A stretch of 64,000 bases of DNA from positions 132,560,023-132,624,022 of the forward strand of contig CM066730.1 of NCBI GenBank assembly GCA_033961575.1, given 5' to 3'. Below the pieces are notes generated by a model that had not been told where the DNA came from, made no database searches, and saw nothing but the letters and a program-made list of their open reading frames with translations. Below, in pieces: positions 49,478 to 60,650 of the stretch (position 1 is its first letter; each line of letters opens with the position of its first letter). The position numbers were made by a program, and so were the translations under genes. The DNA is from Aselliscus stoliczkanus. Lineage: Eukaryota; Chordata; Mammalia; Chiroptera; Hipposideridae.

Positions 49478-49535
49478 TTGGGTTGTCTGAAAAGTCATGG
49501 TGCATTTTTGCGTCATGGCTTTTCCAATAACCCAA
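49478..49535. mobile_element. Palindromic mariner-type MITE (58 bp), inside L1
   Basis: TTGGGTTGTCTGAAAAGTCA and TGGCTTTTCCAATAACCCAA. TA at 49476-49477 and 49536-49537. It lacks most of the central 24 bp found in the 81-82 bp copies, leaving an almost perfect hairpin. Confidence 0.93.
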
Positions 49536-49879
49536 TAGAATGTCCAGTATAATGTTGAATAAGTTTGGTTAGACAGGACATCCTTACTTTGGTCCCAAAC
49601 TTAGACAGAAAGCATCTAGTTTCTGACTATTAAGTATTTTAGCTATAGGGTTTTTTGTTTTTGCTTTTTGGGTTTTTTGGTTTGTTTGTTTTGGTTTTTA
49701 TGTTTTTTTACAGTGGTCTTCACAAGGTGAGGAGGTTCCCTTTATTTCTAGTTTGATGAGAGTTTTTATCAGGAATAAGTATTAGATACTGCCAAATGCT
49801 TTTTCTACATCAACTGATAGGATTATTTAAATGAACAACTGGAAAAAAATTATTCTTGCTATATTTAGAGAAACTTTTA

Positions 49880-50103
49880 AAAGCTTGAAAATATCTGCAA
49901 TGTGCAGGCAACCCTAAACTGGTCCTTCAGTGATGCCAACCTCCTCATATTCATGCCCTTGCACAATTCTTCCTCTGTATGGGCCTAATGAATAGACTAT
50001 GTAAAAGTGATGAGATGTCACTTCCAAGATTAAGTTGTAAAAAGATTTTGACTTCTTTCTTGCTCACCTTCTATTTCTATTTCTCGCTCTCTCTCTATTT
50101 CTC

Positions 50104-50170
<67 letters not shown>

Positions 50171-50411
50171 ACACACACATACACACACACACCACCCCCT
50201 TGCTCTGAGAGGCCATGTGTCAGCGAACTGACGTTTCCAGTCAATAAGCAGCAAGGACCTGAACCTGTCAACAACCATGAGAGTGAGCTTGGAAGCAGAT
50301 CCCACCCACCCAGTCAAGCCTTGAAATGATTGCAACACTAGCTAATAAGTTGATCTCAGCCTTATGAAAGACACAGTTGGAGGCATCCAGCTAAGCCACA
50401 ACTGGATTTCT
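49880..50411 (+). mobile_element. MaLR-like LTR, left part
   Basis: Right part of this piece has AACCTGTCAACAACCATGAG, GTGAGCTTGGAAGCAGATCC, CAGCCTTATGAAAGACACAG, GGCATCCAGCTAAGCCACAA, which is the known order of a MaLR-type LTR. It continues at 51507 after the L1 insertion. The exact family is uncertain. A CT/CA tract lies within it. Confidence 0.7.
50085..50192. repeat. (CT)n followed by (CA)n
   Basis: About 85 bases of nearly pure CT with few interruptions, then a CA run. Confidence 0.97.
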
Positions 50412-51491
50412 TTTTATTTATTTATTTATTTTTAATTAGTTTCAGGTGTACAACTCAGTACAATAGTTATACTTTTTACCCCTCAAAGTGACAACCACCC
50501 CTACCCCATTTGGCCACCCCACTCCTCCCCCCATATCATATATATCTATTACACTTCCTCTGACTCCCTTCCACATTATAATCCACATCCCATGACTATC
50601 TATATATTCAATTACAGTTGGCATACAATATTAAACAACCTCAGCTTCAGGTGTACAGTGCAGTGATCAAGCCTCTTCTCCATCCATGAAATGGCCTCCC
50701 TAACAAGATATATGACCATCTGACACCCCACAAAATATTTCTAACATTATTAATTATATTCCCCAAACTGTCTTTCATGGCCCTGTGGCAATATTGTAGT
50801 TGCCTATTTTTGCTGTCTAATCCCTTCCCCTTCTCCCTCATCCCCACCCCTCTCCCAACTAGCAACCCTGATTTTTCCTCTATATCTATGAGACAGTTTC
50901 TGTTTACTTTGCTCATTCATACAGTTTTTCAGATTCCACATATGACTGAGATCATATGCTTTTTTGTCTTTCTCTGACTGACTTATTTCACTTAACATAA
51001 TAGTCTCTAGGTCCATCCATATCATTGCAAATGGTATGATTTCATTCTTCTTTATAACGGAGTAATACTCCGTTGTATAAATATACCACAGTTTCTTAAT
51101 CCAGTCATCTACCAATGGGCATTTTTGTTGTTTCCAAGTCTTAGCTATTGTAAATAGCACTGCTATGAACATAAGGGTGCATATATTTTTTTGAATAAGT
51201 GTCTTGGGTTTTTCAGGATAAACACCTAGGAGTTGAATTGCTGGGTCAAAAGGTAGCTCCATTTCCAGATTTTTGAGATATCTCCATACTGACTTCCATC
51301 ATGGCTGCACCAATCTGCAATCCCACCAACAGTGTAGCAGGGTCCCCTTTTCCCCACAGCCCCGCCAACACTTGTTGTTTGTTGATTTATTGATGATAGC
51401 CATTCTGACTGGAGTGAGGTGGTATCTCATTGTGGTTTTTATTTGCATTTCCCTAATGACCAGTGAGGTTGAACATTTTTTCATATGCCTG
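50412..51491 (-). mobile_element. 5'-truncated L1 (3' UTR and ORF2 end) with target duplication
   Basis: Bounded by CACAACTGGATTTCT at 50397-50411 and 51492-51506, identical over 15 bp. About 1080 bp. On the minus strand the ORF2 C-terminal end is open for 152 codons (51262-50804) and reads as L1 ORF2 (for example [36 protein letters not shown]). ORF2 in full is about 1270 codons, so this is a non-functional end fragment. The 3' UTR has a C-rich block (50488-50535) on the plus strand. Relatively young. Confidence 0.96.
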
Positions 51492-51506
51492 CACAACTGG
51501 ATTTCT

Positions 51507-51600
51507 GATCCACAGAAAATGTGAGATAATAAGTGCTTGTTACTTGAAACCACTAAGTTTTAAAATTATTTGTTATGCAGCAATAGATAACTAATATATA
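51507..51600 (+). mobile_element. MaLR-like LTR, right part
   Basis: GATCCACAGAAAATGTGAGA, AATAAGTGCTTGTTACTTGA, TTATGCAGCAATAGATAACT, AATATA: the LTR end after the L1 insertion. Confidence 0.75.
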
Positions 51601-52079
51601 TAGGGAAAAGAAAATTACATAAAGTTACCTGGCATATTTAAAAAGTAAATAAACACAAATGCTACAAATAAAAAATACAAATTGAAAATTCAGTGTAATA
51701 GATTTAACAGCAAATTACACATGGTTGAGAAGAGAATTAGCAAACTGGAAGAAAAATTAAAAGCAGTTACCAGAATACAGCCCAGAAAGACAAAATGATA
51801 GCATGCATGTATATATATATATATGGAAGAGAGTATAGTCAATGACTGACTGTTCTCACACTTTTAAAAGTATCCAGATAATTGAAATAAAGCAGACATA
51901 TTATGAATGAATTATTAACATGTGGTGTTAGCTGACTACATGATATAAACTCACAGGATAATAGCTAAATTCTCCATTTCACCATAAACTACTGATACCC
52001 AGCATGAAGCTACTGATACTTGAGACTTGGTTTCTAATTTTCAAAGTGATTTATTGGCTAATGATTAAGAGGAGAGAAA
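51601..52079. other. Unassigned intronic sequence
   Basis: A+T-rich with a short TA run near 51811. Nothing recognised. Confidence 0.5.
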
Positions 52080-52265
52080 TTAACATTTGCTGACTGTCTA
52101 ACATATGCTTTTTACTATACTACCATATTTAATCCTCACAAAATCTATGATGTGAGTGCAATTGCTCTCTTTGTACAGATAAATACATTCAACTTAGAGA
52201 GGTAGACAAGTATGCCCCAAATGTAAGAGTCTAGATTTGATGCTTCTACAGGAGGGACAACTCCA
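52080..52265 (-). mobile_element. MIR SINE relic
   Basis: TAACATTTGCTGACTGTCTA, CTACCATATTTAATCCTCAC, GTACAGATAAATACATTCAA: reversed MIR. Confidence 0.75.
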
Positions 52266-53888
52266 CAGCTCCTACAGTGTCCTTGAGTTAAGTGAATTCA
52301 GACTTTGCAAGACATATTTTATTTAGAGTATTATTCTAACAGATATCAACCAACATCTGCCAAGAATAAACTCCCACTGTGCCAGTCATCACCTTTTTAG
52401 TTGCTGGGTTGTGAGAAATTTGCTTCTGGGATAGACATCAGAGATAGTAGTAGAGACAACCAGAGAGCTCAGGAAAGTATCAATTTACCAACTGGTGTGA
52501 AGCATTTCAATACTATACCAACTAACACCATTTTACATGCCATTGTCAACCTGCTGAAAATAAATCTGTAGAAATCTTTAAGACTCCAAATCTTGATTAC
52601 AGAGAAACATAACCAAAATTAATCACAGAAGTTATGTGATCAAGTAAACAATATCAAAGCAATATGGTCATTTTAGTTCTCAATCATTAGCTTGAGTGTT
52701 CTAATGTGAATTCACCTGAACAGAAGATTAATTCAGTGCTTCTCGATTTTTTGACCTGTTCTCCCTAGAATGTATTAACATGATTTTTGATCACATACAG
52801 GCTGTTTGGTGAGTCATTTCATGCTAATAACTGTGATACATGTAATTCTTAGTGTATTTGATAACTACCAATTCAAAAACACCCTGCATCATTGAGTTAG
52901 CATATACTGGCTACTCATCAGCATCATAGAACTCAGCATGTGGCAAGGGTGTATGACACACCATAAAAATCACAGATTTTAATGATTTACTGGCATGGTG
53001 CTATATAATAATTTAATATGTTTAGTCTTTCTCCTTAATAAGTGATTTAAACAAAAATGATGTTAAAGATACCATATTATTATCATTTAAAAATTGTATA
53101 AAATATAGAGAAAATATATTTCATTTTAATGATAAAACTCCATGTTATGTAAGCAGGCCATTCTTGGAAAATGTTTGAAAATTATGTAGAGAATAAAGAA
53201 ACAAAGAGAAAATGCTAATTATTAAATATATGATAAAACACATATTTGAAGCAGAGGTCATGGTACAATTTTAAGGACACTATTAAGATTATATATACTT
53301 GATTAGCTTTTCAACATTAGATTAAAATAGCCTTTGTCTCAAATATAGACTCTGAAAAATAGTCCAAGCATCTCTCATAGCATACTTTTCATTCCTCTCT
53401 TGATTTACAATGAAGTGTTTTGTTTTATTGATAATCACAAACTAAGATTAATAAAGTGGCATTATAATAGAAAGACGTTAGGAATAATATGAAGAATACA
53501 ACAATAAGAATATCTGTAGATATACACATATATCCACACATATTTTTTCCTTTAGGTACTCTGACAAGATTTTGCTTTACTAAATTAAAACATACTGATT
53601 CTCACTAAATAGTTCTTTAAAAAAAATAGATCACAGGTGGTGATTTTGCTTCCCCTTGACATTAATAAAAATGTATCTCATTTCTTCCTCAATAGGCTCC
53701 TTGCAATCTAAAGAGGTAGAAATTATCTTCACTGTTTAAAACGCCTCATCTTATAACCCAAAGAAAAACAAACTGTCAAAATGTCAATCACCAAAGTTAT
53801 TCCACAGATAACTAACATTCAATAACAGGAAATTGTATTTGGAGTGATTGGAAAATAAAACTTAGAACGGACATTTAATTCTGAGGCT
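52266..53888. other. Intronic sequence next to the PDE4B exon, no repeat recognised
   Basis: No exon beyond the donor at 53894. It is A+T-rich and free of the repeat families found elsewhere, so it may hold conserved intronic elements. This cannot be judged without alignment. Confidence 0.45.
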
Positions 53889-53894
53889 ACTTAC

Positions 53895-54133
53895 CACTCC
53901 TGGCTTACAGTTGTAATAGCGATGCTCGGAAGTGTCATCAAAGGCAGCGTGGTCGGTCTGGACATGCCATCGCCATCAGGAGTCCTGGCCCTTTCGCTCT
54001 GCCTTTGGGACAGTGGTGGGAGCTGTAAGTTTCCCGAGCAACACCTTCTTCCTCTCCACAGATCGATCCCAAGTGTATTACTAGAAGAACTGTAGGACTT
54101 GCTCAAGCTACATTCAAAATAATCTTTAACATT
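53895..54133 (-). CDS. PDE4B: PDE4B exon 2 of the PDE4B1 isoform (residues 15-93)
   Basis: Internal coding exon of PDE4B1, 239 bp, 79 codons plus 2 bases. It begins NVKDYFECSLSKSYSSSSNT and ends PSIAITTVSQE plus TG. The next exon of the family starts with the base completing Cys, then FDVENG of UCR1. The acceptor is a long pyrimidine tract ending CTCCTCCAG at 54134. The donor is GTAAGT at 53894-53889. The segment holds a serine-rich run (residues 27-33), a basic Cys pair (RGRRCC) and the LQLPPLSQRQ and RPTTLP motifs, which mark PDE4B rather than PDE4D (RPTSLPLKILP in the latter). It lies N-terminal to UCR1 and is isoform-specific; in this family such N-termini direct targeting and partner binding. 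Against my memory of human PDE4B1 there are three conservative changes: Asp at 67 (Glu), Met at 71 (Ile) and Met at 80 (Thr). No frameshift or stop. The catalytic HD-type domain is not in the window. Confidence 0.97.
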
Positions 54134-55234
54134 CTGGAGGAGCCACAGGGAAAGAAAAAAAAAAGATAATTCAGTTGTTTAAAATGATGCATAGTGGAGT
54201 AAAATAAGAAACTAAATGATCAAGTTGTCACTCATAAAGTCCTGATTCACTATCTCACAATTAGGATCTAACATTGATGTCAAAAGCTTAATAGAAAACA
54301 AGAAAGGGGGAGTGTGTGGGGGGTTAATTCTCAACTTTTAGAACAAACATACCAGTTGCATGTTCTTAGTGATCTTTAGGACTGCAGATTATATTTACCA
54401 TTTATGACATGTGGATTGCAGGGTTGTTGTTTTTTATCTTCCTTCTCTTTTTAAAAATTTTCTCTTTTCTTTCTTTCTCCCTTTTTTTCATTTGCTAAAA
54501 TGAAGGCTTATAATTGAAAATATATTTAGGAAAACAATTATCTCATTCTGGAACATGGGAACAAACTATACTGGCTAAAAAATAAAGTTTCTTGTTTAGA
54601 ATTTTAAAGTAAAAATATTTTCTATCATAGAACAGTAAGATATTGACAATTATGGAATTATGAGTGACTATTACTGTTTCCTTTTTTTCTTATTCAAATT
54701 ATATAAGAGCTCAGAAGAAGAATATAATTTATCCAGTCTTAGGCTGAATTGCCATGTTAAATACTTGCCCTAACACTAACTGACATGAATGGGATACTTG
54801 TGAGAAGATACAGGCACTGTACTATAATCAATGATAGGAGTTATTCATTCCTTTACAGCTCTCGGTTACTATATATAGTTCCTGGTACTATTGGGAGTGG
54901 GGGTCCCAAATGAACTGCTCTGGTGTATGCACCATTCATATCAGCTCGAAGACAGAAAATGTTATAGCATTTCAAATGGCCACTGATAGCAACTTGGAGT
55001 TTAAAAGATATCATTGTCACTCTCCACTCTTATCTTAGCAGGTAATAATGGAAGTCTTACCATCAGACCAAGGTCTATCACCTGAAAAAAAAGGGTACTT
55101 CCTACTAGCCCTAGAAGAACCTGGTTCTCTTGAGGTATAAACAAAGAAATGTTCTCTGCCACCCACTCCTCTACCCATCCCTACCCTAGTTCATACAAGA
55201 ATAATTAACTCAAGTTTAAAGGTCTAACTGTGTT

Positions 55235-55350
55235 CATTCAACAAATATTTGTTGCATTCCTATTATAGTTTTGCACTGTGCTACTTAAGAAAGATACATA
55301 GCAAAAAAAAAAAGTCATAGTAAATATTCTCCTAGAATTTATATTCTGGT
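55235..55350. repeat. Old MIR/L2-class tail
   Basis: TTCATTCAACAAATATTTGT, GCATTCCTATTATAGTTTTG, CACTGTGCTAC. Short and diverged. Confidence 0.5.
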
Positions 55351-55647
55351 GATTTATATTTATCTGATCCACACAAGGCATTTTGATAATGGAAATATGG
55401 GTATGAATAGGTCTGACAATTTTCAGGGACCTACCTGAAAATGGGATATCATCATATTTTCTTGTGCTTGACTAATGATTTTTGAATACTATTTATTTGA
55501 GATTCTGTATTTGATAACAGGAAGACAAACCAATCTGGAATATTCCAGAGTTTGAAATATTCTGGAATGTGTCCAGTATTTTACTGGTTAGTAAGTGGTA
55601 ATTATATTAAATTTACCATAGGCCTAGCACTTACTATAGTCATTGTG

Positions 55648-55650
<3 letters not shown>

Positions 55651-55690
<40 letters not shown>
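55651..55690. repeat. (TG)n microsatellite
   Basis: About 20 perfect units. Confidence 0.97.
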
Positions 55691-55694
<4 letters not shown>

Positions 55695-57267
55695 TATTTA
55701 AGAAATAAGAAGCTGAAGTGAAAGCTCACTATATAAAAGTTTCTTTCTCAAAAAACTTACAGACTAGTTAAGGAGCTAGAATACACAAAGTCTTCCTAAA
55801 GAGATTTAAGAACAAACTAAAATTCAGAACTCATAATTATAAATCAGCCTACCTCCAAATATGCATGTAAAGAAAGTACTGATTATCTGGAAAGCAAGTT
55901 CTAAGTATATACTTTACCTTCCATACAAAAAAATACTGTACCTGAGAACAGAAATAAGCATATCATTTAGTTCAACCACCAATCACTATAGTCTCCTAAT
56001 AAAGTTATTGGATGTGTTTTCTCTTTTTAAAAAAGGAAATATTATCAACCAGGTTTAATAGTAGTCAATGAACTAAATGGGTACTTATTTGATACGTGTT
56101 ATTTGAAAAGTAACAAAGTCAGACCCACCATGAAATATTTTCCACACTGATTTGCCAACAGGCTTGAATTTATAGATTTGAAGTCATTCTTTGAGTTAAA
56201 GGAATGTGTTTCAAAAAACCTCCATTAATGTGAAAATGCATTGCCACGAAACAACATAAATGAAAAGCTTTTTATAAATTAAGTTAAATATTGGGAACAT
56301 AAACATTGTTTTACAAACACTCATTAACCCATATAGAGTTATTCATAATTACCTCAAACTTTCTAATTTATATTCATAATTTATGTAATACTAACATTCT
56401 CAAGAACAAAATCTAATTCTGTCAATTCTCACTTACTGACTTTGTGATCTTGAGTTTCTTTTCCTGTTGTAACCTGACTGATTATGGCTATCTCTACACC
56501 ACTCATTAGATCAAAGATTTGGGGGAAAGGAACAGTCATTTGAATGTTACCTTTGGAAATCACAAATTTTAAAATGCATCATGCTACCCAAAATTAATTT
56601 ATGTCTATAATCCCAAGGAAAAGAATACAGTTTGGGGTTATCCTCATATTCTTCGATAATCTTTGTTTAAAAATCAATATTTTTGCCAATGAAATTCCAA
56701 AAAAGATTATACAAAGGAAGAGCTAATGTGAAATCCTGAACCTGAGCAGGAAAAGCTTGTGGGGAGGGAAGGAAGGAGGTGCCAAAGGGGCTCTTTGGCT
56801 ATCTCCATACCAAAACCATCAGTGTTAGGACCACTGAAGTGTCCAGAAGAGGCATACTGGTACCTAAGTACTCAAGGCTCTGTTGCTGTTGCTAATGCTT
56901 TGTTTTGCTTTTCTTTAGTGTATTTCAGACATTTTTGGAGCTTGCCCTAATTTTTGAATTCTTATGATTAAACTCATGGTGAGAAAATGAGATTAGGTAT
57001 TTCGAAGGACTTCTTGTGTGCTTATATGCACATTCAATTTGGATAATAGGCCAGAGTTTCAAACTTTATGAAAATAGAATTGGAAATTATGGGAAGCATC
57101 AAATGACCCTTAGAGCCCTGATCAAAACTAAATGTCCTGGTGCTCTATGAGACCATAATAAAAGTAATTTTGTCTTTGAAAAATGTGGTTTTATCATTGG
57201 CAATTACTACCAATTATAAGAGTAGTTTTCCTAGAGATAAGTGATATTAATATATATAATCTTTCCA

Positions 57268-57387
57268 TCTGTCTGTCCATCTGTCTGTCTGTCTCTCTCT
57301 CCCTCCCTTCCTCCCTCTCTCCCTTCCTCCCTCTCTCCCTTCCTCCCTCCTTCCCTCCCTCCCTCCCTCCCTCCCTCCCTCCCTCTC
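57268..57387. repeat. (TCTG)n then CCCT/CTTC-rich polypyrimidine tract
   Basis: TCTG/TCCA-type units, followed by CCTCCCTT and pure CCCT units to 57387. On the minus strand it is pure GGGA/GGAA. Confidence 0.96.
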
Positions 57388-57679
57388 TATCACTTATACA
57401 CATATCTCCTTGTATCTTTACTCATCTTCCTCTTTTCTACTCCTTCCCAAACTAGCAACTCCCCCTCTCTAAGCAATTCTGTAATCCCTTTAGTCATAGT
57501 TAATTTCTCATGTTCAATGCTTAAATAACACTTAATTTACCCCTCACTTCTGGAACTTAGTTCACGAATGCAAAGTATTGAATGCATACTATTCCTGTGT
57601 CATTCATCATATAAAATTATCTGTGCACTTCAAGCATATGAAGGCAGTGGTAATGGTTACTCATCTGTGTATTCCAACA

Positions 57680-58080
57680 GAGCCAAACATAGTATCCTGC
57701 ATGCAGTAAAGTCTTTTGCACATGCTGTTCCCTTTACCAGAAATGACCTTCCCCAGATCTTCACAGGGCTCCCTTCTTCATTGCCCATTTGTCTTCTCTG
57801 TCCGTATATCATCTGCTCAGGTTATCCTCCCATAAACACTCTCTTCTCACCATCCCATCATTCATTGTCCCTGACCAAGTTCATCTTTCTGTGCAGCTCT
57901 TACACCTGGGATTGTTTTAGAATTCACTTATTTATTTCTGCCCTCTCCTCTGGAATATAAGCTCCAAAGGAACCAGGACTCTATGCAATTTCTTGCTAGA
58001 ACCTAACCAGTGTTTGGCACATAATATGTGTTAAATTAATATTAGGTAAATATTTAAATCATTGAACAAATGTTTGCTGA
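57680..58080 (+). mobile_element. L2 LINE 3' fragment
   Basis: TTTTGCACATGCTGTTCCCT, TTTACCAGAAATGACCTTCC, TCTCCTCTGGAATATAAGCT, CAGTGTTTGGCACATAATAT. Confidence 0.85.
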
Positions 58081-58269
58081 GTTGAAATCAATGAGAATAT
58101 AATAAAATATCCCAGACCTAAGGGTAAAAACTTACTTCAAGCGTGTGGTGTATACAATGTAAAGTCTGCTAAGTTGCTCTTGTTGTGAGGGAATAGATAC
58201 TCTGTGTAGCATTTAGTATGATCTTTTGTACTGAACTCAAAAGGATGAGGTGCATAGTGAAAATTCTAG

Positions 58270-58635
58270 GTCATCACTGCCCACTAGAAATAAAGTGCAA
58301 GCCACAAATGGAGGCCAAATATGTAATTTTAAATTCTCTATAGCCACATTTAAAAAGTGTTTTACTTGTTTTAGTTCTTTTTTAGGAACAGCTGAAATTA
58401 CATTTAATAATAAATTTTATAATAAATTTTACTTAGTCTAGTATATCCAAAATATTACCATTTTATCATGTAATCTATATCAAAAGTTATTAATGAATAT
58501 TTCATATTCCTTTCTATTTGTACTACTATATGTTCAACACCCAACATCTATTTTACTCTGAGAGCACATCTCCATTCGGACTACCGCTTACGAGTCACAC
58601 GTGGCTAGAGGCTACCATGTGGACAGTGCAATTCT
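58270..58635. mobile_element. Probable non-autonomous hAT relic
   Basis: Left end CATCACTGCCCACTAGAAAT and TATAGCCACATTTAAAAAG; right end ACGTGGCTAGAGGCTACCAT, GTGGACAGTGCAA. The GCCACAT/ACGTGGC inverted words fit a MER-class hAT family, name uncertain. Confidence 0.55.
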
Positions 58636-60045
58636 CAGGAATAATTATCCACTTTGGTGGGGTTAATACTCTTTGACTGTGCTTGTCTTCTTTTGCACAG
58701 TCTTGTATACAACCTTCTCCATCTTTTGACTGCCAACCATGCCGCAGGGAGGACCAGGATTATCACCAGAAGGATGCAATGAAAAAGAAAGAATGGCTGT
58801 CCATCTTTTATGGACAGAATGCTTCGCTTAGTTTTATTCTTCCAAAAAATAGAACCTTGGAGCACACAGTGTACAAACAGTATTAAGGAATAACCCTAAG
58901 AATTTTCTTAAAGAGAAAAAGGATTTCTAAATTCCAGGAGCTTCCCTGAGGAGAGCATGTAGGTCTGAATACAGTTTTCACCATCTGTGCTGAGAATTTA
59001 GAATATGAATTAAGGGACGTTCCTTTGTGGTCAAAGAGCAGGAAAGGGGGAAACAAAGAACGGAAATATTGTTCAGGTGATAAGGATAGAACACTAATGA
59101 GATGTTCTATTCAACACAGAAGAATAGAAATAGCAATGACAAAGGAGTGTGATTTGGAGGACAAGACTCATAGCAGGCCTAAGTCTCAGTCTGCATTTGT
59201 GGGTCTCGCAATTCCCCACAAGCCATACAGGAGACAGGAGGAAGCTGAGAATTAGCCTCGGAGTGCCTGCCACGGGGCTTGCTGCGTCCTGAGGCAAAGG
59301 GACCAGGAGTCCATGGGGTGAACAGCCCAAAGGTAAGGGCTACCAGAAAGCAGAGCTGAGGGGTTTAAAACTGGAGCCCACACTAGAGGTTAGGGGCAGT
59401 GCCCAGGTAGTAGGGAAGCAGGTCAAACTTGAAGTGAACTGAGAAGCTGCACTGCTCATGCTGAGAGCAGTCACCTGGTACACCTGTCACATGCCTAAGC
59501 AGTGGCTTGACAACCAAAGACCTAGGGAAATGAGCCATTCCTCAACTAGACAACAGTAAGCACTAGTGGAAAAGGACAATACAAGATAAAGACAATACCT
59601 CCCATCTGTTACTATAATGTTAATTAATGTTAAGTCTGTCCCTTTGGCCAATGTCATGTGATTAAAGGGAAGGCATAAGAAGCAGGAGAAATCCTGAAAG
59701 ACTGGGTCTTTACCCAAAAGATACCATTTTTACATCAACTTGCAAGTTCAAGTTCCTCCCAGGCCCTCCCCCATCTGTGAAATAAGAAGCTTAACAACAA
59801 GATGAGCTATTACAGAGAACAAGGAAAATTAATTTGTGCTCCTCCCTCCCTTTCTTCTGCACATCTGATTAGCAGCATATCATTTTTAGCTCACTTACAA
59901 ACAAAACCTGAGTCAAGACTGGACAAGTAAAGACACACTATTAGGGGGCTGGTTAATGGAAAACACAGGAGACACTTCATCTCGGCTGTTCAAGATGCAA
60001 AGCTCTGAAGATGGTGAGTTTACAGAATTCTTCAGATGACCTGGC

Positions 60046-60205
60046 GGAGGGATTCTCAAGCATAATGTACATATCTAGTCACCCTGGGATCCTGTTAACA
60101 CACATTCTGATCTGCAGATCTGAGGTGTGGCCTGAGACTCGGCATTTCTAATAAACACCCAGGTACTGCTAATGCTGCTGCTGTAAGGACCACACCTGAG
60201 CACCC
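60046..60205 (+). mobile_element. MER5A-type hAT-Charlie relic
   Basis: GGGATTCTCAAGCATAATGT, GAGACTCGGCATTTCTAATA, CACCCAGGTACTGCTAATGC, GTAAGGACCACACCTGAGCA. 160 bp. Confidence 0.85.
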
Positions 60206-60650
60206 AAGGCCTAGAAAGTGTGTACATCGCAAGCTGCTTACAAACAATTGTCAGAGATCCACCATAGGGGGTGACTCTCAAGGTTTAGTTGTACCTGGGC
60301 AAAAATGGAGAAGGGAGTCACAAGGAACTGATAATGCAGAGAGTGTGGAAAGAGGGGATTCTAAGAGTTAGGATGTGGGCCTACACAAGTGATAGGTGGT
60401 TTTGAGAATGAAAACCATACAGCTCAACCTGAGCTCATCTACACATGGCAGAGGGCAGCATTCGTGCCGTCCACTTACAGAATGTTGCTGGGTCCAGGCG
60501 CTGGCAATGTCTGGGTCAGAGAAACACCAACTGACAAAACGGTGGTGTTGAACAACCTTGCCCACCCTTTGAATGGAATTATGGAGTGGCTTCTTTGTTG
60601 GGCAGAGAGAAAGTGGGTGGAATCCAGCAACTCTGACTTTTGGAACTTAC

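Larger units (their letters stand above)
47500..49840 (-). mobile_element. L1 fragment: 3' UTR and 3' half of ORF2, with nested MITEs
   Basis: Reverse L1 order: ATTCCATTGTATATATGTAC, CATTTCCACCAGCAATGAAT, GTTTTGCAAATGTTTTCTCT, GTTCCATTGATCTGTTCATT, AATAGAATGTCCAGTATAATG, TTTTTCTACATCAACTGATA. It runs about 2.3 kb, the longest L1 here, and is heavily mutated. Two mariner MITEs lie at 49209 and 49478. Confidence 0.93.
1..53894 (-). other. PDE4B: PDE4B intron following the PDE4B1-specific exon (runs off the left edge)
   Basis: Everything left of the donor at 53894 is intron of the long transcript. In PDE4B the next shared exon encodes UCR1 (CFDVENG), and it is not in this window. I looked for the alternative first exon of PDE4B3 (its N-terminus starts MTAKDSSKEL from memory) and did not see it. 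The intron is filled with repeats of several ages, listed individually. Confidence 0.85.
54134..60650 (-). other. PDE4B: PDE4B intron between the two PDE4B1 coding exons (6517 bp)
   Basis: Bounded by GTAAGT at its 5' end (60650) and a pyrimidine tract plus CAG at its 3' end (54134), phase 0. It contains a (TG)n tract, a CT-rich tract, an L2 relic, a probable hAT relic and a MER5 relic, listed separately. The parts 54166-55230, 55691-57267 and 58640-60045 show no repeat or exon that I can recognise. Base composition rises in G+C near 59200-59500 without CpG enrichment. Confidence 0.9.

Noticed and set aside
50804..51262. 152-codon open frame resembling a protein
   Set aside because: It is the C-terminal end of L1 ORF2 in a truncated insertion, so it is recorded as part of the L1 and not as a gene.
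59025..59330. Possible exon with overlapping open frames on both strands in a G+C-richer patch
   Set aside because: No acceptor and donor pair fits a frame, and it lies in the middle of the PDE4B intron with no known exon there.
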